Shown here in pieces: positions 45,306-52,181 of a DNA stretch of 64,000 nucleotides. The notes beneath the pieces were generated by a model that was not told where the DNA came from, made no database searches, and was given only the letters and a program-made list of their open reading frames with translations. This DNA is from Xylophilus sp042867185 (GTDB taxonomy: Bacteria > Pseudomonadota > Gammaproteobacteria > Burkholderiales > Burkholderiaceae_C). The stretch is from positions 62,001 through 126,000 of the forward strand of contig JBHZQV010000003.1 of NCBI GenBank assembly GCA_042867185.1. The letters run 5' to 3'. The first letter of the stretch is position 1. Every line of letters starts with the position of its first letter. A program made the translations under genes and the position numbers.

Positions 45306-46070
45306 ATGCCCAAGGCCGTTGACAGCGCCGCGGTGGCCGGGGCCGTGCATGCGGTCGCCGCCGAGGCCGCCGACACGCCCGTTGCGGCGAAGCCGGTCCC
45401 TGCGAAGGCGGTGCGCGCCCGCGCCGCCAAGGTGGCGCCGGTGGTCCAGGTCTTCACGCCCGCCTACTGGCAGGACGCCTGCGCCCACCTGGTGGCGAAA
45501 GACCGGGTGATGAAGCGCCTGATCCCGCAGTTCGGCGATGCCTGCCTGCAGACCCGCGGCGACGCCTTCACCACGCTGGCGCGCAGCATCGTCGGCCAGC
45601 AGATCTCGACCAAGGCGGCCCAGGCGGTCTGGGACCGTTTCGTGCAGCTGCCCCGCAAGATGACGCCCGCCAACGTGCTCAAGCTGAAGGTAGACGACAT
45701 GCGGGCAGCGGGCTTGTCGGCGCGCAAGGTGGAGTACCTCTGCGACCTGGCGCTGCACTTCGACGGCGGCGCTGTGCACGTCAAGTCGTGGGAGTCGATG
45801 GACGACGAGGCCATCATCGCCGAGCTGGTCGCGATTCGCGGCATCGGCCGGTGGACGGCCGAGATGTTCCTGATCTTCTACCTGATGCGGCCCAACGTGC
45901 TGCCGCTCGACGACCTGGGGCTGATCAAGGGCATCAGCGAGAACTACTTTTCCGGCGATCCGGTCAGCCGCAGCGACGCACGCGAAGTCGCCGCCGCCTG
46001 GGCGCCTTACTGCAGCGTGGCGACTTGGTATATTTGGCGGTCGCTCGACCCGCTCCCCGTCGAATACTGA
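45306..46070 (+). CDS. DNA-3-methyladenine glycosylase, HhH-GPD family
   Basis: A 254-residue AlkA-like base-excision repair enzyme. The helix-hairpin-helix and Gly/Pro loop are in AIRGIGRWTAEMFLIF, and the catalytic Asp follows in LPLDDLGLIKGI. An N-terminal segment of about 40 residues is Ala/Val-rich and charged, not conserved. Between cysS and accA in the common Burkholderiales order. Confidence 0.92.
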   Translation: MPKAVDSAAVAGAVHAVAAEAADTPVAAKPVPAKAVRARAAKVAPVVQVFTPAYWQDACAHLVAKDRVMKRLIPQFGDACLQTRGDAFTTLARSIVGQQISTKAAQAVWDRFVQLPRKMTPANVLKLKVDDMRAAGLSARKVEYLCDLALHFDGGAVHVKSWESMDDEAIIAELVAIRGIGRWTAEMFLIFYLMRPNVLPLDDLGLIKGISENYFSGDPVSRSDAREVAAAWAPYCSVATWYIWRSLDPLPVEY

Positions 46071-46127
46071 GCCGCGGTCGGCACACCGGCGCCCCCCGCG
46101 GCACCGGCCCCCATTAGGAGCAAGGCC

Positions 46128-47105
46128 TTGGCCAAGAAAACTTTCCTCGATTTCGAGCAGCCGATCGCGGAGCTCGAAAGCAAGATCGAAGAGCTGCGCT
46201 ATGTGCAGACCGAATCCGCCGTCGATATTTCCGAAGAGATCGACCAGCTCGGCAAGAAGAGCCTGCAGCTCACCAAGGACATCTACAGCGACCTGTCGCC
46301 CTGGCAGATCACCAAGATCGCCCGCCATGCCGAGCGGCCCTACACCCTCGACTATGTGCGCGAAGTCTTCACCGACTTCATCGAGCTGCACGGCGACCGG
46401 CATTTCTCGGACGACCTCTCGATCGTCGGCGGCCTGGCCCGCTTCAACGGCCACGCCTGCATGGTGCTGGGCCACCAGAAGGGCCGCGACACCAAGGAGC
46501 GCGGCCTGCGCAACTTCGGCATGAGCAAGCCTGAGGGGTACCGCAAGGCGCTGCGCCTGATGAAGACCGCCGAGAAGTTCAATCTGCCGGTCTTCACCTT
46601 CGTCGACACGCCGGGCGCCTATCCGGGCATCGACGCCGAGGAGCGCGGCCAGTCGGAAGCCATCGGCCGCAACATCTTCGAGATGGCCCAGCTGGAGGTG
46701 CCGATCATCGCCACCATCATCGGCGAGGGCGGCTCGGGCGGCGCGCTGGCGATCTCGGTGGGCGACCAGGTGCTGATGCTGCAGTATTCGGTCTACTCGG
46801 TCATCAGCCCCGAGGGCTGCGCCTCCATTCTCTGGAAGACCAGCGACAAGGCCCAGGAAGCCGCCGACGCGCTGGGCATCACCGCCCACCGACTGAAGGC
46901 GCTGGGCCTGATCGACAAGATCGTCAACGAGCCGGTGGGCGGCGCCCACCGCGACCCGAAGCAGATGGCGGCGTTTCTGAAGCGCTCGCTCAACGATGCC
47001 TTCCGCCAGGTGCACGACCTGAAGACGCCCGAACTGCTCGACCGCCGCTACGAACGTCTGCAGAGCTACGGCCGCTTCAACGACGTGAAGGCCGAGAGCA
47101 AGTAG
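46128..47105 (+). CDS. accA: Acetyl-CoA carboxylase carboxyltransferase subunit alpha
   Basis: AccA (325 aa) joins AccD to transfer CO2 from biotin to acetyl-CoA, making malonyl-CoA for fatty acids. Family segments include the opening FLDFEQPIAELESKIEELR, FTDFIELHGDRHFSDD and the CoA-binding TPGAYPGIDAEERGQSEAI with GEGGSGGALAI. It starts at TTG, supported by AGGAG 8-9 nt upstream and by the family N-terminus AKKTFLDFE. Followed by tilS. Confidence 0.97.
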   Translation: MAKKTFLDFEQPIAELESKIEELRYVQTESAVDISEEIDQLGKKSLQLTKDIYSDLSPWQITKIARHAERPYTLDYVREVFTDFIELHGDRHFSDDLSIVGGLARFNGHACMVLGHQKGRDTKERGLRNFGMSKPEGYRKALRLMKTAEKFNLPVFTFVDTPGAYPGIDAEERGQSEAIGRNIFEMAQLEVPIIATIIGEGGSGGALAISVGDQVLMLQYSVYSVISPEGCASILWKTSDKAQEAADALGITAHRLKALGLIDKIVNEPVGGAHRDPKQMAAFLKRSLNDAFRQVHDLKTPELLDRRYERLQSYGRFNDVKAESK

Positions 47106-47203
47106 GCCGCAGGGCCGGCTTCGGTCACGGCCGCCGCCCGCTCGCCTTCCGTACCCGCGCGCCGCATCGGCCCGCGGGTTTCCTTTTTCCGGACCGCACC
47201 GCC

Positions 47204-48235
47204 ATGACCCCAGCCGCTGCCATCTCCGCCGTCGACGCCGCGATGCAGCGGTTTCGCCCGGCGCTGCCGCTGCTGGTGGCGTTCAGCGGCGGGGCCGATT
47301 CGACCGCGCTGCTCGCCGCCTGTGCGGACCGCTGGCCGGGCCAGGTGCGGGCGCTGCATGTGCACCACGGCCTGCAGGCGGCGGCCGATGGTTTCGAGGC
47401 GCAGTGCCGCAGCACCTGTGCGCAGGTGGGCGTGCCGCTGTCGGTCCGCCGGGTCGATGCCCGCGCCGCGCCCGGCGACAGCCCCGAAAACGCCGCCCGG
47501 CGCGCCCGTTACGAGGCTTTCAGGCTCGCAGTCGGCGCCGATGAAAGGCCTCCAGCTATCAAAAGCATAGCGATCGCCCAGCATGCCGACGACCAGGCCG
47601 AAACCCTGTTGTTGGCCCTGTCCCGGGGTGCGGGCCTGCCGGGCCTGGCCTGCATGCCCATGCACTGGCAGCAGGATGGCATCGACTACCACCGGCCCCT
47701 GCTGGCCGTGCCCGGTGCCGACGTGCGCGCCTGGGCCGCCGCCCGCGGACTGGCCTGGGTGGACGATCCGACCAACGCCGACGAGCACTTCACCCGCAAC
47801 CGCATCCGCGCCCGCTTGCTGCCGGCCCTCGACGCCGCGTTTCCGCAGTTCCGGGACACCTTCGCCCGCAGCGCGGCCCATGCGGCCGAGGCGCAGTCGG
47901 TGCTCGACGAGGTGGCGGCGGCCGACCTGGCGGCCGTCGGCGATCCGCCTGCTATCGCGCTGCTGCAGCGGCTGACCGCCGGCCGGCGCGCCCTGGTGTT
48001 GCGCCACTGGCTGCGCACCGCCCACGGGGCGGTTCCCAGCGCTGCCCAGCTGACCGAGCTGCAGCGGCAGGTGCTGGCCTGCACCACCCGCGGCCACCGG
48101 CTGCACCTGAAGGTGGGGGAGGGCTTCGTCCGGCGCGAGGGCCCGGTGCTCGGTTGGTACAATCCCGCGGTTTTGGACTCTCACGCAGCGCGAAGCACCG
48201 CGGCGCCCCAGAACCTCTCGTCCTCAGCGCCGTGA
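47204..48235 (+). CDS. tilS: tRNA(Ile)-lysidine synthase
   Basis: TilS (343 aa) makes lysidine at the wobble base of tRNA-Ile2 so that AUA is read correctly. The N-type ATP pyrophosphatase P-loop is VAFSGGADSTALL, and the family AQHADDQAETLLLALSRGAG is present, as is DPTNADEHFTRNRIRARLLP. It is short, lacking much of the E. coli C-terminal domain. About residues 104-122 (AVGADERPPAIKS) are encoded by a dispersed repeat and may form an extra loop before the first HADD strand. The gene is open throughout, so this appears tolerated. Confidence 0.94.
   Translation: MTPAAAISAVDAAMQRFRPALPLLVAFSGGADSTALLAACADRWPGQVRALHVHHGLQAAADGFEAQCRSTCAQVGVPLSVRRVDARAAPGDSPENAARRARYEAFRLAVGADERPPAIKSIAIAQHADDQAETLLLALSRGAGLPGLACMPMHWQQDGIDYHRPLLAVPGADVRAWAAARGLAWVDDPTNADEHFTRNRIRARLLPALDAAFPQFRDTFARSAAHAAEAQSVLDEVAAADLAAVGDPPAIALLQRLTAGRRALVLRHWLRTAHGAVPSAAQLTELQRQVLACTTRGHRLHLKVGEGFVRREGPVLGWYNPAVLDSHAARSTAAPQNLSSSAP
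47515..47571 (-). repeat. Dispersed GCTA-TAGC repeat, copy 6 (inside tilS)
   Basis: Minus-strand GCTATGCTTTTGATAGC, then GGAGGCCTTTCATCGGCGCC, antisense to tilS. The GGCC...TCGGCGCCG part parallels copy 4 (GGCC...TTGGCGCCG). In-frame and translated as an internal loop of TilS. Confidence 0.7.
48158..48163 (+). promoter_or_regulatory. Candidate -10 box of lysC
   Basis: TACAAT in the context GGTTGGTACAATCCC near the 3' end of tilS would start transcription around 48170, giving lysC its own leader of about 94 nt. No good -35 is seen. Confidence 0.4.
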
Positions 48236-48263
48236 GCCGCTTTCCGTCATTCGCATTCATTCC

Positions 48264-49532
48264 ATGGCACTGATCGTTCACAAGTACGGCGGCACGTCGA
48301 TGGGCTCCACCGAGCGCATCCGCAACGTCGCCAAACGCGTCGCCAAATGGGCGCGCGCCGGCCACCAGATGGTGGTCGTGCCCAGCGCCATGAGCGGCGA
48401 AACCAACCGCCTGCTGGGCCTGGCCAAAGAGCTGGCCCCGACCCGTCCCGGCGACGCCTACGGCCGCGAACTCGACATGCTGGCCTCGACCGGCGAGCAG
48501 GCTTCCTCCGCGCTGCTGGCGATCGCGCTGCAGGCCGAGGGCATGGCGTCGGTCAGCTACGCCGGCTGGCAGGTCCCGATCCGCACCGACAGCGCCTACA
48601 CCAAGGCCCGCATCGAGTCGATCGACGACGTGCGGGTGCGCGGCGACCTGAACGCCGGCAAGGTGGTGATCGTCACCGGCTTCCAGGGCATCGACGACCT
48701 GGGCCACATCACCACCCTGGGCCGCGGCGGCAGCGACACCTCGGCCGTGGCCGTGGCGGCCGCGATGAAGGCGGCCGAGTGCCTGATCTACACCGACGTC
48801 GACGGCGTCTACACCACCGATCCGCGTGTCGTGCCCGAGGCGCGGCGCCTGCAGACGGTGAGCTTCGAGGAGATGCTGGAGATGGCATCGCTCGGCTCCA
48901 AGGTGCTGCAGATCCGCTCGGTCGAATTCGCGGGCAAGTACAAGGTCCCGCTGCGGGTGCTGAGCAGCTTCACGCCGTGGGACATCGACATCGCCGAAGA
49001 GGCCGTGTCCGGCACCCTGATCACTTTCGAGGAAGACGAACAAATGGAACAAGCCGTCGTATCGGGCATCGCCTTCAACCGCGACGAGGCCAAGATCTCG
49101 GTCCTGGGCGTGCCCGACAAGCCCGGTATCGCCTACCAGATCCTGGGCGCGGTGGCCGATGCCAACGTCGAGGTGGACGTGATCATCCAGAACCTCTCGA
49201 AGGACGGCAAGACCGACTTCAGCTTCACCGTGCACCGCAACGACCTGCCGCGCACCGTCGAGATGCTCCAGACCAAGGTGCTGCCGTCCCTGGGTGCCGA
49301 CCGCATCGAGTCGGACGCCAAGATCTGCAAGGTCAGCATCGTCGGCATCGGCATGCGCAGCCACGTGGGCGTCGCCAGCAAGATGTTCCGCGTGCTGAGC
49401 GAAGAGGGCATCAACATCCAGATGATCTCGACCTCCGAGATCAAGACATCGGTGGTGATCGACGAGAAATACATGGAGCTGGCCGTCCGCGCGCTGCACC
49501 GCGCCTTCGACCTCGACCAGCCCAAGGCCTGA
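48264..49532 (+). CDS. lysC: Aspartate kinase
   Basis: Aspartokinase (422 aa), first step of the Lys/Thr/Met pathway. The kinase opening HKYGGTSMGSTERI and LGRGGSDTSAVAVA are typical, and two ACT domains (about 265-340, 345-415) bind feedback inhibitors. The length fits the alpha/beta-type monofunctional enzyme, and an internal beta-subunit start may exist near the MEQAVVSGI segment (about residue 261), as known in this class. Followed by tRNA-Ser. Confidence 0.96.
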   Translation: MALIVHKYGGTSMGSTERIRNVAKRVAKWARAGHQMVVVPSAMSGETNRLLGLAKELAPTRPGDAYGRELDMLASTGEQASSALLAIALQAEGMASVSYAGWQVPIRTDSAYTKARIESIDDVRVRGDLNAGKVVIVTGFQGIDDLGHITTLGRGGSDTSAVAVAAAMKAAECLIYTDVDGVYTTDPRVVPEARRLQTVSFEEMLEMASLGSKVLQIRSVEFAGKYKVPLRVLSSFTPWDIDIAEEAVSGTLITFEEDEQMEQAVVSGIAFNRDEAKISVLGVPDKPGIAYQILGAVADANVEVDVIIQNLSKDGKTDFSFTVHRNDLPRTVEMLQTKVLPSLGADRIESDAKICKVSIVGIGMRSHVGVASKMFRVLSEEGINIQMISTSEIKTSVVIDEKYMELAVRALHRAFDLDQPKA

Positions 49533-49589
49533 AAATTCCCGCCGCCAGGCTGAATCGGCGCTGGCATCAGGCATAATCAGCGGCTTCTA

Positions 49590-49682
49590 GGAAACGTGAC
49601 CGAGTGGCCGAAGGTGCTCCCCTGCTAAGGGAGTATGGGGTGTAGAGCCTCATCGAGGGTTCGAATCCCTCCGTTTCCGCCA
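49590..49682 (+). tRNA. tRNA-Ser (anticodon GCT)
   Basis: A 93-nt tRNA with acceptor arms GGAAACG/CGTTTCC, a long variable arm and encoded CCA. The anticodon stem CTCCC/GGGAG closes CTGCTAA, anticodon GCT (AGC/AGU). CATAAT at 49572-49577 is a likely -10 box. Confidence 0.96.
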
Positions 49683-49686
49683 GACA

Positions 49687-49712
49687 AGCTCTTGAATTTC
49701 AAGGGCTTTTTT
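49687..49712 (+). terminator. Terminator after tRNA-Ser
   Basis: AGCTCTTGAA pairs with TTCAAGGGCT (one G-T), followed by six T. It lies 5 bp after the tRNA end. Confidence 0.85.
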
Positions 49713-49989
49713 GGTTTCTGGGGGGTGCAATCGGCAGCGGCGCAGCACCAGCGCCCGCTCTTTGCGTTGCATCGGCTCCTCGTGCAAGGGCAGGTTCATG
49801 CCGGGCGTGCATAGGACCTGCCGGCTGGCGGCCTGGGTTCGTGCCCGCTGGCGCTGGACGATCTGGCCAAGCAACGGGCAGCCGCAGCCAAGCCGGTACC
49901 GGCCGCCGCCCGGTTGCTCTGCGACGCTACCCTTGGTTCGCGCACGCGAACGCCGGGGTCGACGTGCGAGAAGCCCGGTACATGGAGCC

Positions 49990-50383
49990 TGACCGGTGTT
50001 CGCAGACAGACCGCCGGGCCCGGTAACCAAGGACTGGCGGAATGTGATCGTCGATCCAGCAGGAATCGCCGCGTTCGCGAAGTTGAAAGTCAGGGGAGTG
50101 CCGCCAGCCGTCCCGGTGGTGATGGTGCCAGCCCGTTTGACGGTCCGATCAACGTGCCGTCGAAAGCATTCAACCGCGCCTCCAGCGCAACGGTGTAGCT
50201 CCCATTGACGCTGGAATGGTAATTTACCGTTACGGTATCCAGGGTCGAGCGGCTGTGAGCCGGCAGATAGAACGACCGCACAAGGCTGTCGCCACCGGTG
50301 GCGGTGTCGGGTGGGCATGTGACCATCGTCGCAGCCGACGCAAAGAAGGGCAGGATCGCCGTCGAGAAAATCAGGGTTCTCAC
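49990..50383 (-). pseudogene. Frameshifted small secreted-protein gene
   Basis: On the minus strand a signal-peptide-like start at GTG 50383 (MRTLIFSTAILPFFASA) leads into SLVRSFYLPAHSRSTLDTV and VNGSYTVALEARLNAFDGTL. Near 50150 the sequence changes frame and continues as AGTITTGTAGGTPLTFNFAN and AIPAGSTITFRQSLVTGPGG, then loses coherence after SANTGQAPC. The two parts read as one beta-rich secreted protein split by an indel. I do not recognise the family. DNA from there to 49713 holds no gene I can support. Confidence 0.5.
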
Positions 50384-50468
50384 AGAAAGCTTCGTTACGG
50401 CCTCGGCATGGTCTGTTGCGAATGGGTAGCACATCGTCCCTTCCGGAAGAGCCCCCGCAGCCCCTTGG

Positions 50469-51326
50469 TTAGTGCGCCAATTTCCCGGACAGCAGCGCCG
50501 GTCCGCCACGCTGTACGAATTGCGCGTAGTCGATCGGCTTCAAACTGTGGGGCCCGGCGTCGTTGCCCATCCAGTAGGCCCACGATCGGCCCTCTGCCGG
50601 CACGTGCACCAGTTTCCAGGTGGCGGCCGGTACCCATACTTTGTTGGCCCCCAAGGTCGATGGCGCAGGGTCGTAGTGGGGGCCGGTGAACACGTACACG
50701 TTGCCCGACGCCCGGGTGACATATTTGCGGGTGGCCTGCTCGATCTGGTTCCAGGCTTTCTGGTTCAGGGCGGGCGCCTGGGGCACCATGTTGGCCAGAC
50801 TGAAGCTTTGCGCCTTGGCGTCGGCCGTCGGCATGTCGCCTGCCGGGGCCATGTGGCCGCGGTCGTAACCCGAGCCGGCGTAGTCGGCCAACTGGGCGCG
50901 GTAGGCAGCGGGCAATCTTGCCTCGGGATAGAACTTGTCGCTGCGCGGGATGCCCTGGGCCGATGCGAGGCTGGAGCGGGTCAGCCGTTCGACGGAGTAG
51001 ACCGGCGTCTTGCTTTCGCCGGAGTACAGCACTGCGAAGGCGTCGAAGCACAGCTCGCGCTGCGCGCCGGGTGCGGCGACCGTCGGCGGCGCCGCTGGAA
51101 AATGCTCGAGACATCCGGCAAAACCGGGTCCGGTGGCAGGGCGTGGAGATGGCTCGGAGGTGCCGGCGGTAACGGTCCTCGATTCCCACGGCGATACGCT
51201 GTAGCCGATCGCTGCGAGGCCTATGGAGAACGAGAGCGCGAAGGCGTGGACGCCGGACCGGAAGGTGCGCGAGGACGATTTCGCAACGGCTTTTTTGCGC
51301 CGGGTGGATTTTTTTTGTGGGGACAT
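50469..51326 (-). CDS. Membrane-anchored DNA/RNA non-specific endonuclease
   Basis: A 285-residue beta-beta-alpha-metal nuclease of the NucA/EndA family. The catalytic motif DRGHMAPAGDM (His general base, about residue 155) and the metal-site Asn in NMVPQAPALNQKAWNQIE are intact. The N-terminus is very basic (KKSTRRKKAVAKSSSR), then has one hydrophobic segment (about 27-45), so the enzyme is either anchored and facing the periplasm or cleaved and secreted. It would degrade environmental or incoming DNA and RNA. No immunity gene was recognised next to it. Confidence 0.9.
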   Translation of the reverse strand: MSPQKKSTRRKKAVAKSSSRTFRSGVHAFALSFSIGLAAIGYSVSPWESRTVTAGTSEPSPRPATGPGFAGCLEHFPAAPPTVAAPGAQRELCFDAFAVLYSGESKTPVYSVERLTRSSLASAQGIPRSDKFYPEARLPAAYRAQLADYAGSGYDRGHMAPAGDMPTADAKAQSFSLANMVPQAPALNQKAWNQIEQATRKYVTRASGNVYVFTGPHYDPAPSTLGANKVWVPAATWKLVHVPAEGRSWAYWMGNDAGPHSLKPIDYAQFVQRGGPALLSGKLAH

Positions 51327-51338
51327 CCACCAGCATAG

Positions 51339-51920
51339 CTTCGGGGTCCTTTATTCACCCGGAGCGAAGTATCACAGGTTGGACCCGAGTGGTTATCCGC
51401 CTCCTACGCCTGCCTGAAGCGTAGGCGAGGTGCTCTTTCAGGCTTGGCTGCGCGCCATCGGGTTCCGCACGCGCGATGCCGCGCGGCTAGCCGGCGTCCT
51501 ACGGCCCGGACGCCAGGGCCGACGCTGCCGTAGGCACCGGCCGACCCCATGTACCCCGGTAAATCCTTCGCCACCACGGGGTGCTTGCTGCAGTGCCGCA
51601 ACCGGTGGGACGGCGACCATAGGTCCATGAAAGCCGTAGCCCAGCAGTTCGCCAACACCCCGTTCATCGCCAGCGCCGTATGCGTGCTTCCGGCGGTCGC
51701 GGCGGGCGCCACGAACCTGCTCGACCAATCGATGCGTCGCCCGTCACTGGTGCGGGTCGTGATGCAGTCGCTTCAAATGGTGTGGTAACGGCTGCCGACC
51801 GTGCGAAGCGGGGCAGAAGCAACCCCGCCCGGCTCGGCGGACAAGGGTACTACGGCGGGAGGGGCGGTAAACGCAGAACGCGATGGGCGCCGGACGGCGA
51901 AGCGCTGCGAAGAAAGGGGG
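51339..51920. other. Unassigned intergenic stretch
   Basis: Nearly 600 bp with no convincing gene. It holds a hairpin CCTACGC/GCGTAGG (51404-51426) and short frames on both strands with irregular codon use. The best plus frame (51627-51788, 53 residues) is not supported by a ribosome binding site or a known family. It may be decayed accessory DNA between tRNA-Ser and the 4.5S RNA gene. Confidence 0.4.
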
Positions 51921-52019
51921 GTTGACGAGCCTTACCCCCGGCACTAGATCCACAGTTAGGGCTGCTTGGTTCCCCACCTGACCCGGTTGGCCGCTTCCCT
52001 ATGCGGGGAGGCCCGTCAG
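51921..52019 (-). ncRNA. ffs: Signal recognition particle RNA, 4.5S
   Basis: Minus-strand RNA of about 99 nt. The conserved domain IV core reads GGGTCAGGTGGGGAACCAAG followed by CAGCC, with a GGAA tip and the A-rich internal loop bound by Ffh. The ends GACGGGCCT and AGGCTCGTC pair to close the rod. TACAAT lies just upstream. It is next to dnaX, as in other Burkholderiales, and targets inner-membrane proteins cotranslationally. Confidence 0.92.
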
Positions 52020-52024
52020 CCGCT

Positions 52025-52030
52025 ATTGTA
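52025..52030 (-). promoter_or_regulatory. -10 box of ffs
   Basis: Minus-strand TACAAT, which would start transcription about 7 nt on, near 52018, matching the folded 5' end of the 4.5S RNA. Confidence 0.55.
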
Positions 52031-52181
52031 TCGCCACGCCATGCCCACTTCGGCGTGGGAGGGGCACATCCCTACGGCCATGCGGAAATGCGCTGCCGCG
52101 GGCCGGCCGCACCGGCGAAGGCGGTGATCGCGGCAACCCCGACACCCAGCCGCCCGTGCCCGGCCCCGTAGAATCCTGGCG

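Noticed and set aside
43701..47015. A 1104-residue open frame antisense to cysS, alkA-like and accA
   Set aside because: It is a mirror of three certain genes; stops are scarce on the antisense strand of high-GC genes.
49683..49782. tRNA-Ser as integration site with a repeated 3' end
   Set aside because: I searched by eye for a second copy of the T-arm sequence up to 52000 and saw none, so no att pair can be claimed.
51627..51788. A 53-residue plus-strand frame with a hydrophobic middle
   Set aside because: No ribosome binding site, no recognised family, and it lies in a stretch with equally good frames on both strands.
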